A stretch of 30,686 bases of DNA from Bacteroidota bacterium (GTDB lineage: Bacteria > Bacteroidota > Bacteroidia > Bacteroidales > Bacteroidaceae). The stretch is from positions 1-30,686 of the forward strand of contig JAEXAJ010000213.1 of the NCBI GenBank assembly GCA_023458215.1, read 5' to 3'. Both the position numbers and the translations under genes were made by a program. This document shows, one piece after another, positions 15,721 to 24,715 of this stretch (position 1 is its first letter; each line of letters begins with the position of its first letter). The notes under the pieces were generated by a model, which ran no database searches, was not told the origin of the DNA, and worked only from the letters and a program-made list of their open reading frames with translations.

Positions 15721-17271
15721 ATGGAAATCAAACAACGCATACAACTCCTCTTGGCAGAAATGAACCGGGGAGTCTACGAGAAAGAAACAGAAATAGGATT
15801 GTCCCTGTTGGCAGCTTTGGCAGGTGAAAGCATCTTGTTGCTAGGACCTCCGGGGGTAGCCAAGTCAATGGTGGCAAGGCGTCTGAAAGAGGCATTTGTA
15901 GACGCAAGGGCGTTTGAATACCTCATGTCACGCTTTTCTACTCCCGATGAGATTTTTGGCCCTGTAAGTATCAGCCGCTTGAAGGAGTCTGATAAGTACG
16001 AGCGTGCCATTGACGGTTATCTGCCTACCGCCGATGTTGTTTTCCTTGATGAAATATGGAAGGCGGGACCGGCGATACAAAATACTTTACTGACGGTTAT
16101 TAATGAAAAGTTGTTCCGCAATGGAGATAAGGAACTGAGCCTTCCGCTAAAATTGCTGGTAGCCGCCAGTAATGAACTGCCCACTCAGGGCGAAGGCTTG
16201 GAAGCGCTGTGGGACCGTTTTCTGATCCGTGTCATCAGTACTTGCATCCGGCAGGAAGAGGCTTTTTACAGTATGTTGCTGGACGATTGCGACGATAAAG
16301 AAGCAGAAATATGCCAATGGCAAATCACCGATGAAGAATACATTGCATGGCAGCAAGAAATAAGAAGAGTCACCGTTCCTGCGGAAGTATTGTCGTGTAT
16401 CACGGCCGTTCGCAATTCCTTGATGAAGGTTGAAATGCAAGAATCCGAAGTGCGTCGGGAGGTGTATGTAAGCGACCGCCGCTGGAAGAATATTGTACGT
16501 TTGCTGAAAACCTCCGCATTTATACACGGGCGGAAAGAAGTGAATATTACCGATCTGCTTCCCATTTATCACTGCTTATGGAATGAACCCGATGAATGTA
16601 TTTCAATCCGGCAGATCGTGATTCGTTGCCTTTTCAACCGTTATGCAAAAGAAATAACCTCTATCACTTCTTCTTTAAAATCCGATTTGAAAGTCAGCCG
16701 GGTGCGCGAAGCGCTGGATAAAGCCCGCTTGAACGGTGACCGCCGGGATGAAGATTTGCTGATTACGGATCATTTCTATTATCAGGTAGAGGGTCATGGA
16801 GCCGGGAATACCTATATCTTCATCGTGGACTATAAAAACATGAAAGAATATAGCGCCAAGGATGCACCTGCCATCGGTGTGATGTACACTGATCCGTTGA
16901 ATCCGAAGCGAACCATTATCCGCGCCTTTTCCGATACCAGCCAGATGCAAGAAGAAGGTGCCGAGCGCGTTTCACTTTTCCGTGATGACAAGCATCTTTA
17001 TATGAATGGGGTCCGCTTCCCGATGAGGCGTTTGAAAAGAGGAGAGGAACAACAATTGAGCCTGGGTAATCTTTCAATAACCGACCGTGACTATGAAACC
17101 GAGTTAGAGAAGGCTGCCGGGAATATAGATAAATTGGTGAAAGACCTCTCGGAGAATATATTTGCTTCTGAAGAAGACCGGAAGGGAATTGCACAATACA
17201 TAGCCACCATACGCAAAGAAATAGCTTGGGCACGGGTCGATGTACGTAAATTGCGTTACGGCGATGAGTGA
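15721..17271 (+). CDS. ravA: MoxR-family AAA+ ATPase, RavA type
   Basis: 516 residues, close to E. coli RavA (about 500). Walker A GPPGVAKS is at 42-49, Walker B VVFLDE at 106-111, sensor 1 ASNE at 149-152 and the arginine finger in DRF (R166). The C-terminal half should hold the RavA-specific domains but is too divergent for me to divide. The start at 15721 is supported because similarity to RavA begins within the first residues (KQRIQLLL..., GVYEKETEIGLSLLAALAGES). In E. coli, RavA works with the VWA protein ViaA as a chaperone-like complex linked to respiratory complexes and aminoglycoside sensitivity. Its stop overlaps the viaA start by 8 bases (ATGAGTGA), so the two are coupled. Confidence 0.92.
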   Translation: MEIKQRIQLLLAEMNRGVYEKETEIGLSLLAALAGESILLLGPPGVAKSMVARRLKEAFVDARAFEYLMSRFSTPDEIFGPVSISRLKESDKYERAIDGYLPTADVVFLDEIWKAGPAIQNTLLTVINEKLFRNGDKELSLPLKLLVAASNELPTQGEGLEALWDRFLIRVISTCIRQEEAFYSMLLDDCDDKEAEICQWQITDEEYIAWQQEIRRVTVPAEVLSCITAVRNSLMKVEMQESEVRREVYVSDRRWKNIVRLLKTSAFIHGRKEVNITDLLPIYHCLWNEPDECISIRQIVIRCLFNRYAKEITSITSSLKSDLKVSRVREALDKARLNGDRRDEDLLITDHFYYQVEGHGAGNTYIFIVDYKNMKEYSAKDAPAIGVMYTDPLNPKRTIIRAFSDTSQMQEEGAERVSLFRDDKHLYMNGVRFPMRRLKRGEEQQLSLGNLSITDRDYETELEKAAGNIDKLVKDLSENIFASEEDRKGIAQYIATIRKEIAWARVDVRKLRYGDE

Positions 17272-18709
17272 AAGCCGGTATGATATCGCCTTTTACGTGC
17301 AAGTACTCGACGCGTATGTGAAGACCGGAGAGTGTGCAACAGAGAGTCGTGAACCGCTCTATGCCTATCTGCTTTCCGTAATGAGCGATGATGTAGTTAA
17401 AGTGCAAGTGCTGAATGACGAGATTTGTGCCCGTATCTTTTACGATACCATGCTTCAGTTCATTCAGTTGAATCTGGAAAAAGAGAGATATAACTTGCAA
17501 AAGAGCCAGTCGGAACGGAACGAAATGAAACTTGTTTTGGAATGGTCGATAAAGAAACGGAAAGACGGTTGGCAGGCGTTGTTGCAGCAAATTTCGGATA
17601 AGTACCGGGAATATGGCTTTGACCAACGTTTCTACAGAGGCCAGTTCGAAAACGAAGGCAAGTGTGCCGATGAGGAAATGTGGGAAAAGATGGTGGATGA
17701 TTGGGAAGAAGCTTTCCAACAGAAGATGCAGGATCAGAAAAAGAAAGAAATAGATTTTCGGCGAGATGCCCTCGAACGGCGGTTGCGCTCCAACCTGAAA
17801 GATATTCCCGAATACATTCGTCAGAATGACATTGACAAGGATGAGTTTTTCCAGTCGTGGGGATTGATGAGTGGCATGTGGAACACCATTGATTTTGAAC
17901 GGATACGCAAAGTAGTCCGCATCCAGCGTGAGTATCCCGAGATTGTGAAGGTGGCAAACAAGATGGGGCGCATTGCCGATGACGAAGGAAAGGATACGAT
18001 GTACGTCTCCGAGGGGGACGTCTATAAACTGGAACATTCTGCCAAATGTGACATCTTGGGCATTACCGTAGGAAATGACCTCAATGCCCTGCTACCCATA
18101 GAATTGGCACATTGCGCTGATACTGAATTAGAAGACTTGTTTGTCTATAAATACTTGACGAATAAGCTTCAAACCTTTCGTTATAAGTCCGAAATCATGC
18201 AACCCGCCCGCCGTCTGGAGACTAAACCCGCCCGAAGGAGGGGCCCAATGGTGATTTGTCTGGATACCTCCGGCAGTATGGCGGGCAAACCGGAGAAAAT
18301 AGCCCATTCTCTCTTGATTAAGTTATTGGAAATAGCGGATAGGCAGCAACGTAGTTGCTTTCTGATCGCTTTCTCTGTTTCAATCAACCCCATCGATATC
18401 AGAAAAGAACGGGCGCGTTTACTCGAATTCTTTTCGAAAACGGCTTGTGGAGATACCGATGCCACCCGGATGTTACAAGCTACTTTTCGTCTTCTCCGAA
18501 CATCCAAAGATTATATGAATGCCGATGTACTTTGGGTCAGCGACTTTAAGATTCCGTTGACTACGCCGGAACTAATCGATAAGATGCAGGAATTCCGGGA
18601 GGCAGATACCCATTTTTATGGGTTGCAGATAGGCATTGCCGATAATGAATGGTCGTCCTTCTTCGACCGTATTTATAGGATTGGATACACTCCCTCCCGG
18701 CGTTATTAG
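17264..18709 (+). CDS. viaA: VWA-domain partner protein, ViaA type
   Basis: 481 residues from the ATG at 17264 that overlaps the ravA stop; an in-frame ATG at 17240 would add eight residues and a 32-base overlap. The VWA domain is C-terminal, with the MIDAS motif D334-x-S336-x-S338 (CLDTSGSM), a later T/D pair in CGDTDATRM and an Asp in WVSDFK, so metal binding looks intact. The N-terminal 300 residues are helical and charged (KRKDGWQALLQQISDKYREYG). It is cytosolic and is the expected co-factor of RavA. Its stop codon is 11 bases from the stop of the convergent VWA gene. Confidence 0.92.
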   Translation: MSESRYDIAFYVQVLDAYVKTGECATESREPLYAYLLSVMSDDVVKVQVLNDEICARIFYDTMLQFIQLNLEKERYNLQKSQSERNEMKLVLEWSIKKRKDGWQALLQQISDKYREYGFDQRFYRGQFENEGKCADEEMWEKMVDDWEEAFQQKMQDQKKKEIDFRRDALERRLRSNLKDIPEYIRQNDIDKDEFFQSWGLMSGMWNTIDFERIRKVVRIQREYPEIVKVANKMGRIADDEGKDTMYVSEGDVYKLEHSAKCDILGITVGNDLNALLPIELAHCADTELEDLFVYKYLTNKLQTFRYKSEIMQPARRLETKPARRRGPMVICLDTSGSMAGKPEKIAHSLLIKLLEIADRQQRSCFLIAFSVSINPIDIRKERARLLEFFSKTACGDTDATRMLQATFRLLRTSKDYMNADVLWVSDFKIPLTTPELIDKMQEFREADTHFYGLQIGIADNEWSSFFDRIYRIGYTPSRRY

Positions 18710-18720
18710 ACTTGCTTTTT

Positions 18721-19848
18721 TTACGATTTGATGTTCTGCGATATCCACATACCGATGTCCTGCTTGCTGAGTGCGGCTGCCATCAAGTCGGGGAATTTAT
18801 CCGGTGTACAGGCAAAAGTAGGCACACCGATATTTGCCAGAAACTCAGCATGGTCTTTGTCGTAAGACGGTGCACCGTCGTCATTCAGAGCAGGCAGAAC
18901 GATGAGTTGTACACCGCTGTTTACTAATGATACAAACTTTTTGCGCATCTCGCGCTCATCACCTCCTTCGTAAAGGTCGGTAACAAGTACCAGAACCGTA
19001 TCTTGAGGGCGGGTAATCACTCCCTGGCAGTAGGTCAGTGCGCGTGCAATGTCCGTACCTCCTCCCAACTGTACGCCGAAAAGCAGATCGACGGGGTCTT
19101 GCAGGTCGTCCGTAAGATCTACCACAGCCGTATCGAATACCACCATCCGTGTGCTTACTGCCGGAATGGATGCCAGCACCGAACCGAATATTCCCGAGTA
19201 GATAACGGACGTTCCCATGGAGCCGCTTTGGTCCAGGCAGAGAATGATATCCTTCATCGCCTTCCGCTTTCTGCCGTAACCAATGCGTACTTCCGGGATA
19301 ATCGTCTTGTAGTCCGGCTGGTAGTTTTTCAGATTCTTGGTGATGGTTGTTTTCCAGTCTATTTCATTATAACGCGGGTTCCTTCGGCGCGAAGAGCGGT
19401 TGAGTGCTCCTGTCACAGCCTGTTGGGTGGGAGCGGAGAGTTTGCGCAGCAATTCATCCACTACCTTCCGCACTACCTGCCGAGCCATTTCTTTGTTCTT
19501 TTGAGGGATGACACGACTAAGCGACATCAACGTTGCCACCAGGTGCACGTCGGGAACTACGGTTTCGAGCATCTCCTTTTCGGTCAGCAGGGAGGTGAGG
19601 TTGAGCCGTTTGATAGCATCCCTTTGAATGACCTGTACAACGGTTTGAGGGAAAAACTCACGGATATCTCCCAGCCAGCGGCTTACTTTCGGAGCAGATG
19701 AACCGAGTCCGCCACGTCGGTCACTGTCATATACGGCTTCCAAAGACTGGTCGATGCGTTGCTCCTCCAGGTTCAATGTTGCTCCTGTGCCGTCCGCTTC
19801 GTTTCCACCCAGTATCAGGCGCCATCTTTTCAGATATTCTTCTTCCAT
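18721..19848 (-). CDS. VWA-domain protein of the MoxR operon, YehP-like
   Basis: 375 residues, the same size as E. coli YehP as I recall it. The helical N-terminal half (MEEEYLKRWRLILGG, DIREFFPQTVVQVIQRDA) is followed by a VWA domain from about residue 198. A full MIDAS is visible: D206-x-S208-x-S210 (CLDQSGSM), T265 in LGGGTD and D291 in VTDLYEGGDE. It is the last gene of the five-gene minus-strand operon, 8 bases after the DUF5682-like gene. MoxR-VWA pairs usually act together, the VWA protein linking the ATPase to its client. It is clearly different from the ViaA-type protein encoded opposite. Confidence 0.88.
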   Translation of the reverse strand: MEEEYLKRWRLILGGNEADGTGATLNLEEQRIDQSLEAVYDSDRRGGLGSSAPKVSRWLGDIREFFPQTVVQVIQRDAIKRLNLTSLLTEKEMLETVVPDVHLVATLMSLSRVIPQKNKEMARQVVRKVVDELLRKLSAPTQQAVTGALNRSSRRRNPRYNEIDWKTTITKNLKNYQPDYKTIIPEVRIGYGRKRKAMKDIILCLDQSGSMGTSVIYSGIFGSVLASIPAVSTRMVVFDTAVVDLTDDLQDPVDLLFGVQLGGGTDIARALTYCQGVITRPQDTVLVLVTDLYEGGDEREMRKKFVSLVNSGVQLIVLPALNDDGAPSYDKDHAEFLANIGVPTFACTPDKFPDLMAAALSKQDIGMWISQNIKS

Positions 19849-19856
19849 TCTTCTCT

Positions 19857-22136
19857 TTATTTCGTTTCAAGTCCTAATAATTGGCAAACTACAGGGATCA
19901 CCCGCGCTGCTTCAGTCTCATTGTGGGTGGTATTCGTGTTTGCTTCTGTCTGTATGCCTCCCGCGCCGTATGCCTTGGCTTTTTCTCCCAGCTTGCGGCG
20001 TTCTACCGGGCTGAATTCACTGAAAGTACGTTTCAGTATGGGTAGTAGCTCCATGAATACCTCCTTGTCCTGTGCGCAAATCCAGTTGTTTACAAGATTC
20101 CATAAGTTATCATCAAGCAGCAGGATGGAGCCGGAGGAACGAAGGAAACCCTCGAACCAGTAAGCCATATCCGCCGGAGCATTGCCCACCGAGGAGTAAA
20201 AACTGAGGGTATTCTGCATTTCGTCCGGAGAAATCACTCCTTTATCGTTCAGCAGCCTTGTGGCATATCCCGACAATAAAGGATGCACGTTGACTGACGT
20301 GCGTACCTGCCCTACAAATTCTAACCACATTGTATTCAGTTCCGGATCGTTTAGCGTGGATACGGCATAGTCGGTAGATACCAACCTGTTGAGAACTTCT
20401 GTCGCTGCTTCTTCGTCGATGTTGATACAAACCAGCACTCCACCCGCAAGAATGCGTGCTATCATGGCATGGAGCATATCGCCTACTTTAGAGAAATCAA
20501 GCTCCCGCACATTGCCGTAACGGACGATATCCACCAAGTCAGGTACTGCCTGCATCATTTCCAGAATATCGGTAGAGGCGGCAGAAAGACGGTCCAATTG
20601 TAGGGTCATGGCATCTACCAAGTGCGGAAGATTGGCAGGGATTACCCGGTTAAGCAACCGGGTGAGTTCGGGAATATGTCGTATCTCTCCGGTCTGTTTC
20701 AGCAGATATTTTTGAGTGGCTTCTTCCAGTGTATTTCCCCAAATGGCTGTTTCGATGATGCTGATAATCTGTTCCGGTTTGTGATAGAGGGTCCACTTTT
20801 CTTTGAAAGTGCCTTTACCGTCTGTATATCCAAGCAGCGCCCAGTCTATATTCAGCAAGTGCAGGCGGTGGAAGAAAATGCTTCGTTCCAAATCGTTCGG
20901 CTTGCGGAGGTCGAGAGTCAGTTCTTTAATCTCGGCGGTGAAAGGAACGCGCAGACGTTTTTGTATCTTTTCCACATCTACTAAAAGAGGAACCTTCGGC
21001 ACATCATCGGGCACCCTGCCCAAGCGGTTGCTGATAATAAGTTCTTCCTTTATGATCTGTAATAGTATATCGTCGCCAAAGCCCATGACTGTCGTAATAG
21101 CTTCGTTGAATTCATCCAGCGACGGAGAAGTAAGATTGCGGAGGGCTGCCGTAGCCTGTGCCAACCGTATCGTCTCAATGACATGCGCCACGGAGATATC
21201 CATATTCTTTTTGCGGAAAAGGGAGGCGGCATGGCTGATCCACAAAGTACCATCATCCTCCGGATGGCACCAGAGGTAATCGTACCACCCCGGCGACTGG
21301 ATGCCTGCCCCATATCCGCTACGGAGGGAGAGGCGGTCGTAAGTCCACGGTATCCAGGTACATTCTATCTTGACTTTAGGAAGCCCTTTCAACAATTCGT
21401 TATCTTCTTTAATCTTAGGAGGAGAACTTAGCGCCGGTACATGCCATGCTCCGCACACTACGGCAATGCGTTCAAAATTTTCCTTTTGAGCTGCACGGAT
21501 CATCTTTCGCATCCATGCCTCACGTAGCAAGTCGCGTGTCGAAGTATGCCGGGGGAGTTCGGTACGCAAAGCCGTAACCGCTTCTTGCACGGCTTCAAAT
21601 ATATCCGCATTATCTTTGCGATGTTCAACAGTCGTTTCCCACCAGGTTTCTCCGTCGGAATATCCGGCAATTTCTGCCAGATAATCAAAGGGATCTCCTA
21701 AAGTCGTTTCTATCTCTGCGGTTTCTTGCACCTCGATAGCTTCCTGCTCTTTCCCGTTATCTTCTTGTATCTCAGGCTTCTCTTCCGTATCGTCCTCTTC
21801 TGCTTCTTTCTTGGTATTGAGCGCCATAGAGTGTGCTAATGGCAAGTCGAAGAATCGTAACGGAACCTCGTTTTGCATGGCGTAGCGCATGGTCTGCCAT
21901 TCCGGTGAGAATTCTGCAAAAGGATAGAACACGGCATTCTGAGGTTGGTCGGGCTGGTAAGCAAGCAGGGCAACGGGAGGCTCCATTTGCGAGTTCATTA
22001 CGCACGGAACCAGCCCTTCCGCTTCGGCAGGCCCTTCCAGCAGGATGAGGTCCGGCTGCAACTCTTGCAGATAGTTCAGCACGTTCCGGCACGAACCGGG
22101 ACCATGATGTCTTATTCCTAATAAATGAATAGCCAT
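19857..22136 (-). CDS. DUF5682-family protein, YehM-like
   Basis: 759 residues from the ATG at 22136 (MAIHLLGIRHHGPGS); the open frame extends to 22193, but that part overlaps the MoxR gene and has no conserved look. The N-terminal domain has HHGPG at 10-14, an acidic E34 in LLEGP, REAWMRKMI near 205-212 and GAWHVPAL at 229-236. A GxxH near the start and a second GxxHVP after a helical part resemble the TraB/Tiki/EreA-type hydrolase fold, so an enzymatic role is possible (inference). Residues 108-145 are a very acidic linker. The rest is helical with no motif I know. The gene sits between MoxR and VWA genes with 8-10 base gaps. Molecular function unknown. Confidence 0.82.
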   Translation of the reverse strand: MAIHLLGIRHHGPGSCRNVLNYLQELQPDLILLEGPAEAEGLVPCVMNSQMEPPVALLAYQPDQPQNAVFYPFAEFSPEWQTMRYAMQNEVPLRFFDLPLAHSMALNTKKEAEEDDTEEKPEIQEDNGKEQEAIEVQETAEIETTLGDPFDYLAEIAGYSDGETWWETTVEHRKDNADIFEAVQEAVTALRTELPRHTSTRDLLREAWMRKMIRAAQKENFERIAVVCGAWHVPALSSPPKIKEDNELLKGLPKVKIECTWIPWTYDRLSLRSGYGAGIQSPGWYDYLWCHPEDDGTLWISHAASLFRKKNMDISVAHVIETIRLAQATAALRNLTSPSLDEFNEAITTVMGFGDDILLQIIKEELIISNRLGRVPDDVPKVPLLVDVEKIQKRLRVPFTAEIKELTLDLRKPNDLERSIFFHRLHLLNIDWALLGYTDGKGTFKEKWTLYHKPEQIISIIETAIWGNTLEEATQKYLLKQTGEIRHIPELTRLLNRVIPANLPHLVDAMTLQLDRLSAASTDILEMMQAVPDLVDIVRYGNVRELDFSKVGDMLHAMIARILAGGVLVCINIDEEAATEVLNRLVSTDYAVSTLNDPELNTMWLEFVGQVRTSVNVHPLLSGYATRLLNDKGVISPDEMQNTLSFYSSVGNAPADMAYWFEGFLRSSGSILLLDDNLWNLVNNWICAQDKEVFMELLPILKRTFSEFSPVERRKLGEKAKAYGAGGIQTEANTNTTHNETEAARVIPVVCQLLGLETK

Positions 22137-22146
22137 TCTCTCTCTT

Positions 22147-23226
22147 TTAAATGATGTCTCTCGAAGCACGGTAGATGTCTTTCCAGCCGTCACGGTTTTT
22201 AACGACCGTCTCCATATACTCCTGCCATACCACTTTATCTTGTACGGGGTCTTTCACCACGGCACCGAGGATACCCGATACCAGGTCTTCGGCATGTATC
22301 TCACCGTCACCGAAGTAACCTGCCATTGCCAGACCGTTGTTTACCACAGATATGGCTTCGGCGGTGCTCAGTGTACCGCTGGGAGTCTTTAGTTTGGTCT
22401 TCCCGTCGTCGGTAGCTCCTTGGCGCAGTTCGCGGAAGATGGTTACTACCCGGCGTATTTCCTCCAACGCAGGTTTTTCTGCCGGAAGTTGCATCACTTT
22501 CTCGAAGCTTTCCACGCGTCGGCGTACAATGTCTATTTCTTCGTCGATGCTATCGGGCAAAGGAAGGATTACAGTGTTGAAACGACGTTTCAATGCACTG
22601 GATAAATCATTAACACCCTTGTCACGGTTGTTGGCGGTGGCAATGATATTGAAGCCCCGGATGGCTTGTATCTCTTGATTCAGTTCGGGTACGGGGAGGG
22701 TTTTCTCTGAGAGAATAGTGATAAGTGTGTCCTGCACGTCGGAACCGATACGGGTCAACTCTTCGATACGTCCTATTTTACCTTCCTGCATAGCCTTCAT
22801 AATCGGAGTCTGCACCAAAGCACCTTCGCTCGGACCTTCTGCCAGTAGCCGTGCATAATTCCAACCGTAGCGGATGGCTTCTTCTCCGGTGCCTGCCGTA
22901 CCTTGTACAATCAATGTGGAGTTACCGGAGATGGCGGCGGCTATATGTTCGCTTACCCAGCTCTTGGCGGTTCCGGGCAGCCCGTAGAGTAGGAGGGCAC
23001 GGTCAGTTACCAGCGTAGCGACTGCTATTTCCATCAATCGGCGGTTACCTATATATTTAGGTGAGACTTCAAATCCGTTTTTGAGCTTGCCACCCATCAG
23101 GTAAGTGACTACCGATTGCGGAGACATTTCCCAGTTTTCGGGAACGAGATTGGTTTCATTCTTTTTCAGTTCGTGCAACTCTTCTGCGAATTGTTGTTCG
23201 GCATGTTGTCTAAGTAAGTTCATCAT
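22147..23226 (-). CDS. MoxR-family AAA+ ATPase, YehL-like
   Basis: 359 residues. Walker A GLPGTAKS is at 82-89, the sensor-1 region ATANN at 196-200 and the arginine finger in ALKRRF (R214/R215). The Walker B region reads GRIEEL at 152-157, so the usual Asp-Glu is Glu-Glu. The segment RIGSDVQDTLITILSEKTLPVPEL is strongly family-like. It is separated by 10 bases from both the DUF5691-like gene before it and the DUF5682-like gene after it. It is probably a hexameric remodeller working with the VWA protein of the operon. A doubled Met (MM) makes 23226 or 23223 equally good starts. Confidence 0.9.
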   Translation of the reverse strand: MMNLLRQHAEQQFAEELHELKKNETNLVPENWEMSPQSVVTYLMGGKLKNGFEVSPKYIGNRRLMEIAVATLVTDRALLLYGLPGTAKSWVSEHIAAAISGNSTLIVQGTAGTGEEAIRYGWNYARLLAEGPSEGALVQTPIMKAMQEGKIGRIEELTRIGSDVQDTLITILSEKTLPVPELNQEIQAIRGFNIIATANNRDKGVNDLSSALKRRFNTVILPLPDSIDEEIDIVRRRVESFEKVMQLPAEKPALEEIRRVVTIFRELRQGATDDGKTKLKTPSGTLSTAEAISVVNNGLAMAGYFGDGEIHAEDLVSGILGAVVKDPVQDKVVWQEYMETVVKNRDGWKDIYRASRDII

Positions 23227-23236
23227 ATTATTGTAT

Positions 23237-24715
23237 TTATTTATTGTCGTTAAACAGGCGGTTTATTTGCTCTTTTATTCTCATGTATTCATTCAGTGAT
23301 TCGTACAGTTTGTTTGCTGAATGGTCCGATTTGCAAGCTATGGTGAATTGTTCCAGCTTGGGGTATATCTCTTGTGGGAGATAGAGTGCCAGATGTTCCG
23401 CCAATTCTTTGGAGTAATAGTAGTAATTGCTCAACACTTGTTGCTGCAAGACTCGTGCGGAGAATTTGATCCCCCATTCGCGTCCGTCGGCATTGAACCA
23501 CGAATCGGGAATGAAGAAGCTGTCGCTACTGATCTGGAAGCTGATTTCTTCCCGTTGCTCAGGTGTCAGTAGTCCTATTAAGTTGAGACTATTGATATCA
23601 CTTGGATTTTCTTTCAGAGTATGGTAAGCCCACAGGTTGTCGCCAAAATTCTTTATCGGCAAGTATAGGTTGAAATAGGAGCCGAAAGGAGGCTTCTTAG
23701 CTAGCTTGCTTGCGGCTTTCTCCGGCGAACAGTCGAACAGTTCCGCCCAAAAACTGAGTGGTACCCGTTCTGCAAGTTGGCGCAATAGGAACTCGTCATC
23801 CTTTTCTTTTTTATTGGAACTGATTTCTTCCAGTCCCAGTATTTTCATTTCAGGAGTGTAGGTCAGTTTGTCATACGACCAGCCCAGCAACATTTTATAG
23901 TGAAGCTTTCCGCGCAGCAAGTCGTAGTATGCTTTCACCTGTTCGGAGTCGGGTAGGCGGAACAGCAGGTTAGAGGCGGTTTGCTTGACGTTGCTGCTCC
24001 GGTCTGTTTTGACTATTTCTTGCAGAAAAGCTTCGTCTGCTTTGCTCAGGTTGATGTGGAGGCATTGAATCAGTTCGTCGCGATGGGCAGCCGATTCATT
24101 TTTTAATTCTGTTTGCAACAAGGCAAGACCTTGCTCCGGTTGTGTTTCCCTCAGACGGCAGAGCATCCGTTTCCGTTCTTCGTGCGAAGCGGTTTCCCAA
24201 GTCTCGTTTCCGGCATTTCCCCAATCTTTCAGTCCCATGTGGGATAATAGCCAGCGTCCGCGTTTTCCTGCCAGTTGGGAAAGTAGTTCCTGCTCTTTAT
24301 GGCGGTCGGGGTTATTGCGGTCAAAGGCGTGAGTTATCAGATTTTGCAGATAGAGAGGGGGAATGAGTTTCTTGCATTCGGAAGCTTTGCGATAAGCATA
24401 GAGCAGCAAATACCGGTTACGGTTGATGCACAGAATGTTGAACAGTTCACCGGCTTCGCGCTCAAAATAAGTTTTTTCTTCAGCGGGAGCTTCTTGGGTG
24501 GCAACGATATTTTCGTCCGAAGACGCCTCCATGCCTGCACGTTGATAGGCAAATGTCAAGGCTGCCATCTGATAGAAAGCTGTTTCTGCGTCAATTGCCT
24601 TCTCTTGTATTTTGCCGAATGTTTCTTCCAAAGAAGGTGGGAAAGAAACCGGAGTAAATTCTTTAGTTGCCGTACCTAGTAGTGCGGTATTAATGATGGG
24701 TTCAGTTACGTTCAT
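23237..24715 (-). CDS. DUF5691-like helical-repeat protein
   Basis: 492 residues, starting MNVTEPIINTALLGTATKEF. I assign it to the DUF5691 type because of this N terminus, the AGKRGRWLLSHMGLKDW block near residue 148 and its place next to SWIM, MoxR, DUF5682 and VWA genes. The middle is made of paired helices (PEQGLALLQTELKNE, HRDELIQCLHINLSKADEAF) that look like HEAT-type repeats and suggest a scaffold. No catalytic motif is seen. It overlaps the end of the SWIM gene by 14 bases, so translation is probably coupled. The function of the family is not known to me. Confidence 0.75.
   Translation of the reverse strand: MNVTEPIINTALLGTATKEFTPVSFPPSLEETFGKIQEKAIDAETAFYQMAALTFAYQRAGMEASSDENIVATQEAPAEEKTYFEREAGELFNILCINRNRYLLLYAYRKASECKKLIPPLYLQNLITHAFDRNNPDRHKEQELLSQLAGKRGRWLLSHMGLKDWGNAGNETWETASHEERKRMLCRLRETQPEQGLALLQTELKNESAAHRDELIQCLHINLSKADEAFLQEIVKTDRSSNVKQTASNLLFRLPDSEQVKAYYDLLRGKLHYKMLLGWSYDKLTYTPEMKILGLEEISSNKKEKDDEFLLRQLAERVPLSFWAELFDCSPEKAASKLAKKPPFGSYFNLYLPIKNFGDNLWAYHTLKENPSDINSLNLIGLLTPEQREEISFQISSDSFFIPDSWFNADGREWGIKFSARVLQQQVLSNYYYYSKELAEHLALYLPQEIYPKLEQFTIACKSDHSANKLYESLNEYMRIKEQINRLFNDNK

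Noticed and set aside
16916..18037. A 373-codon open frame on the minus strand across the ravA-viaA junction
   Set aside because: It lies fully antisense to two well-supported genes, has no recognisable motif or start signal, and its composition is what reversed Bacteroides coding sequence gives.
19003..19701. A 232-codon plus-strand frame opposite the YehP-like gene
   Set aside because: It is a shadow of a gene with a full MIDAS motif, and cysteine- and histidine-rich noise is typical of such antisense frames.
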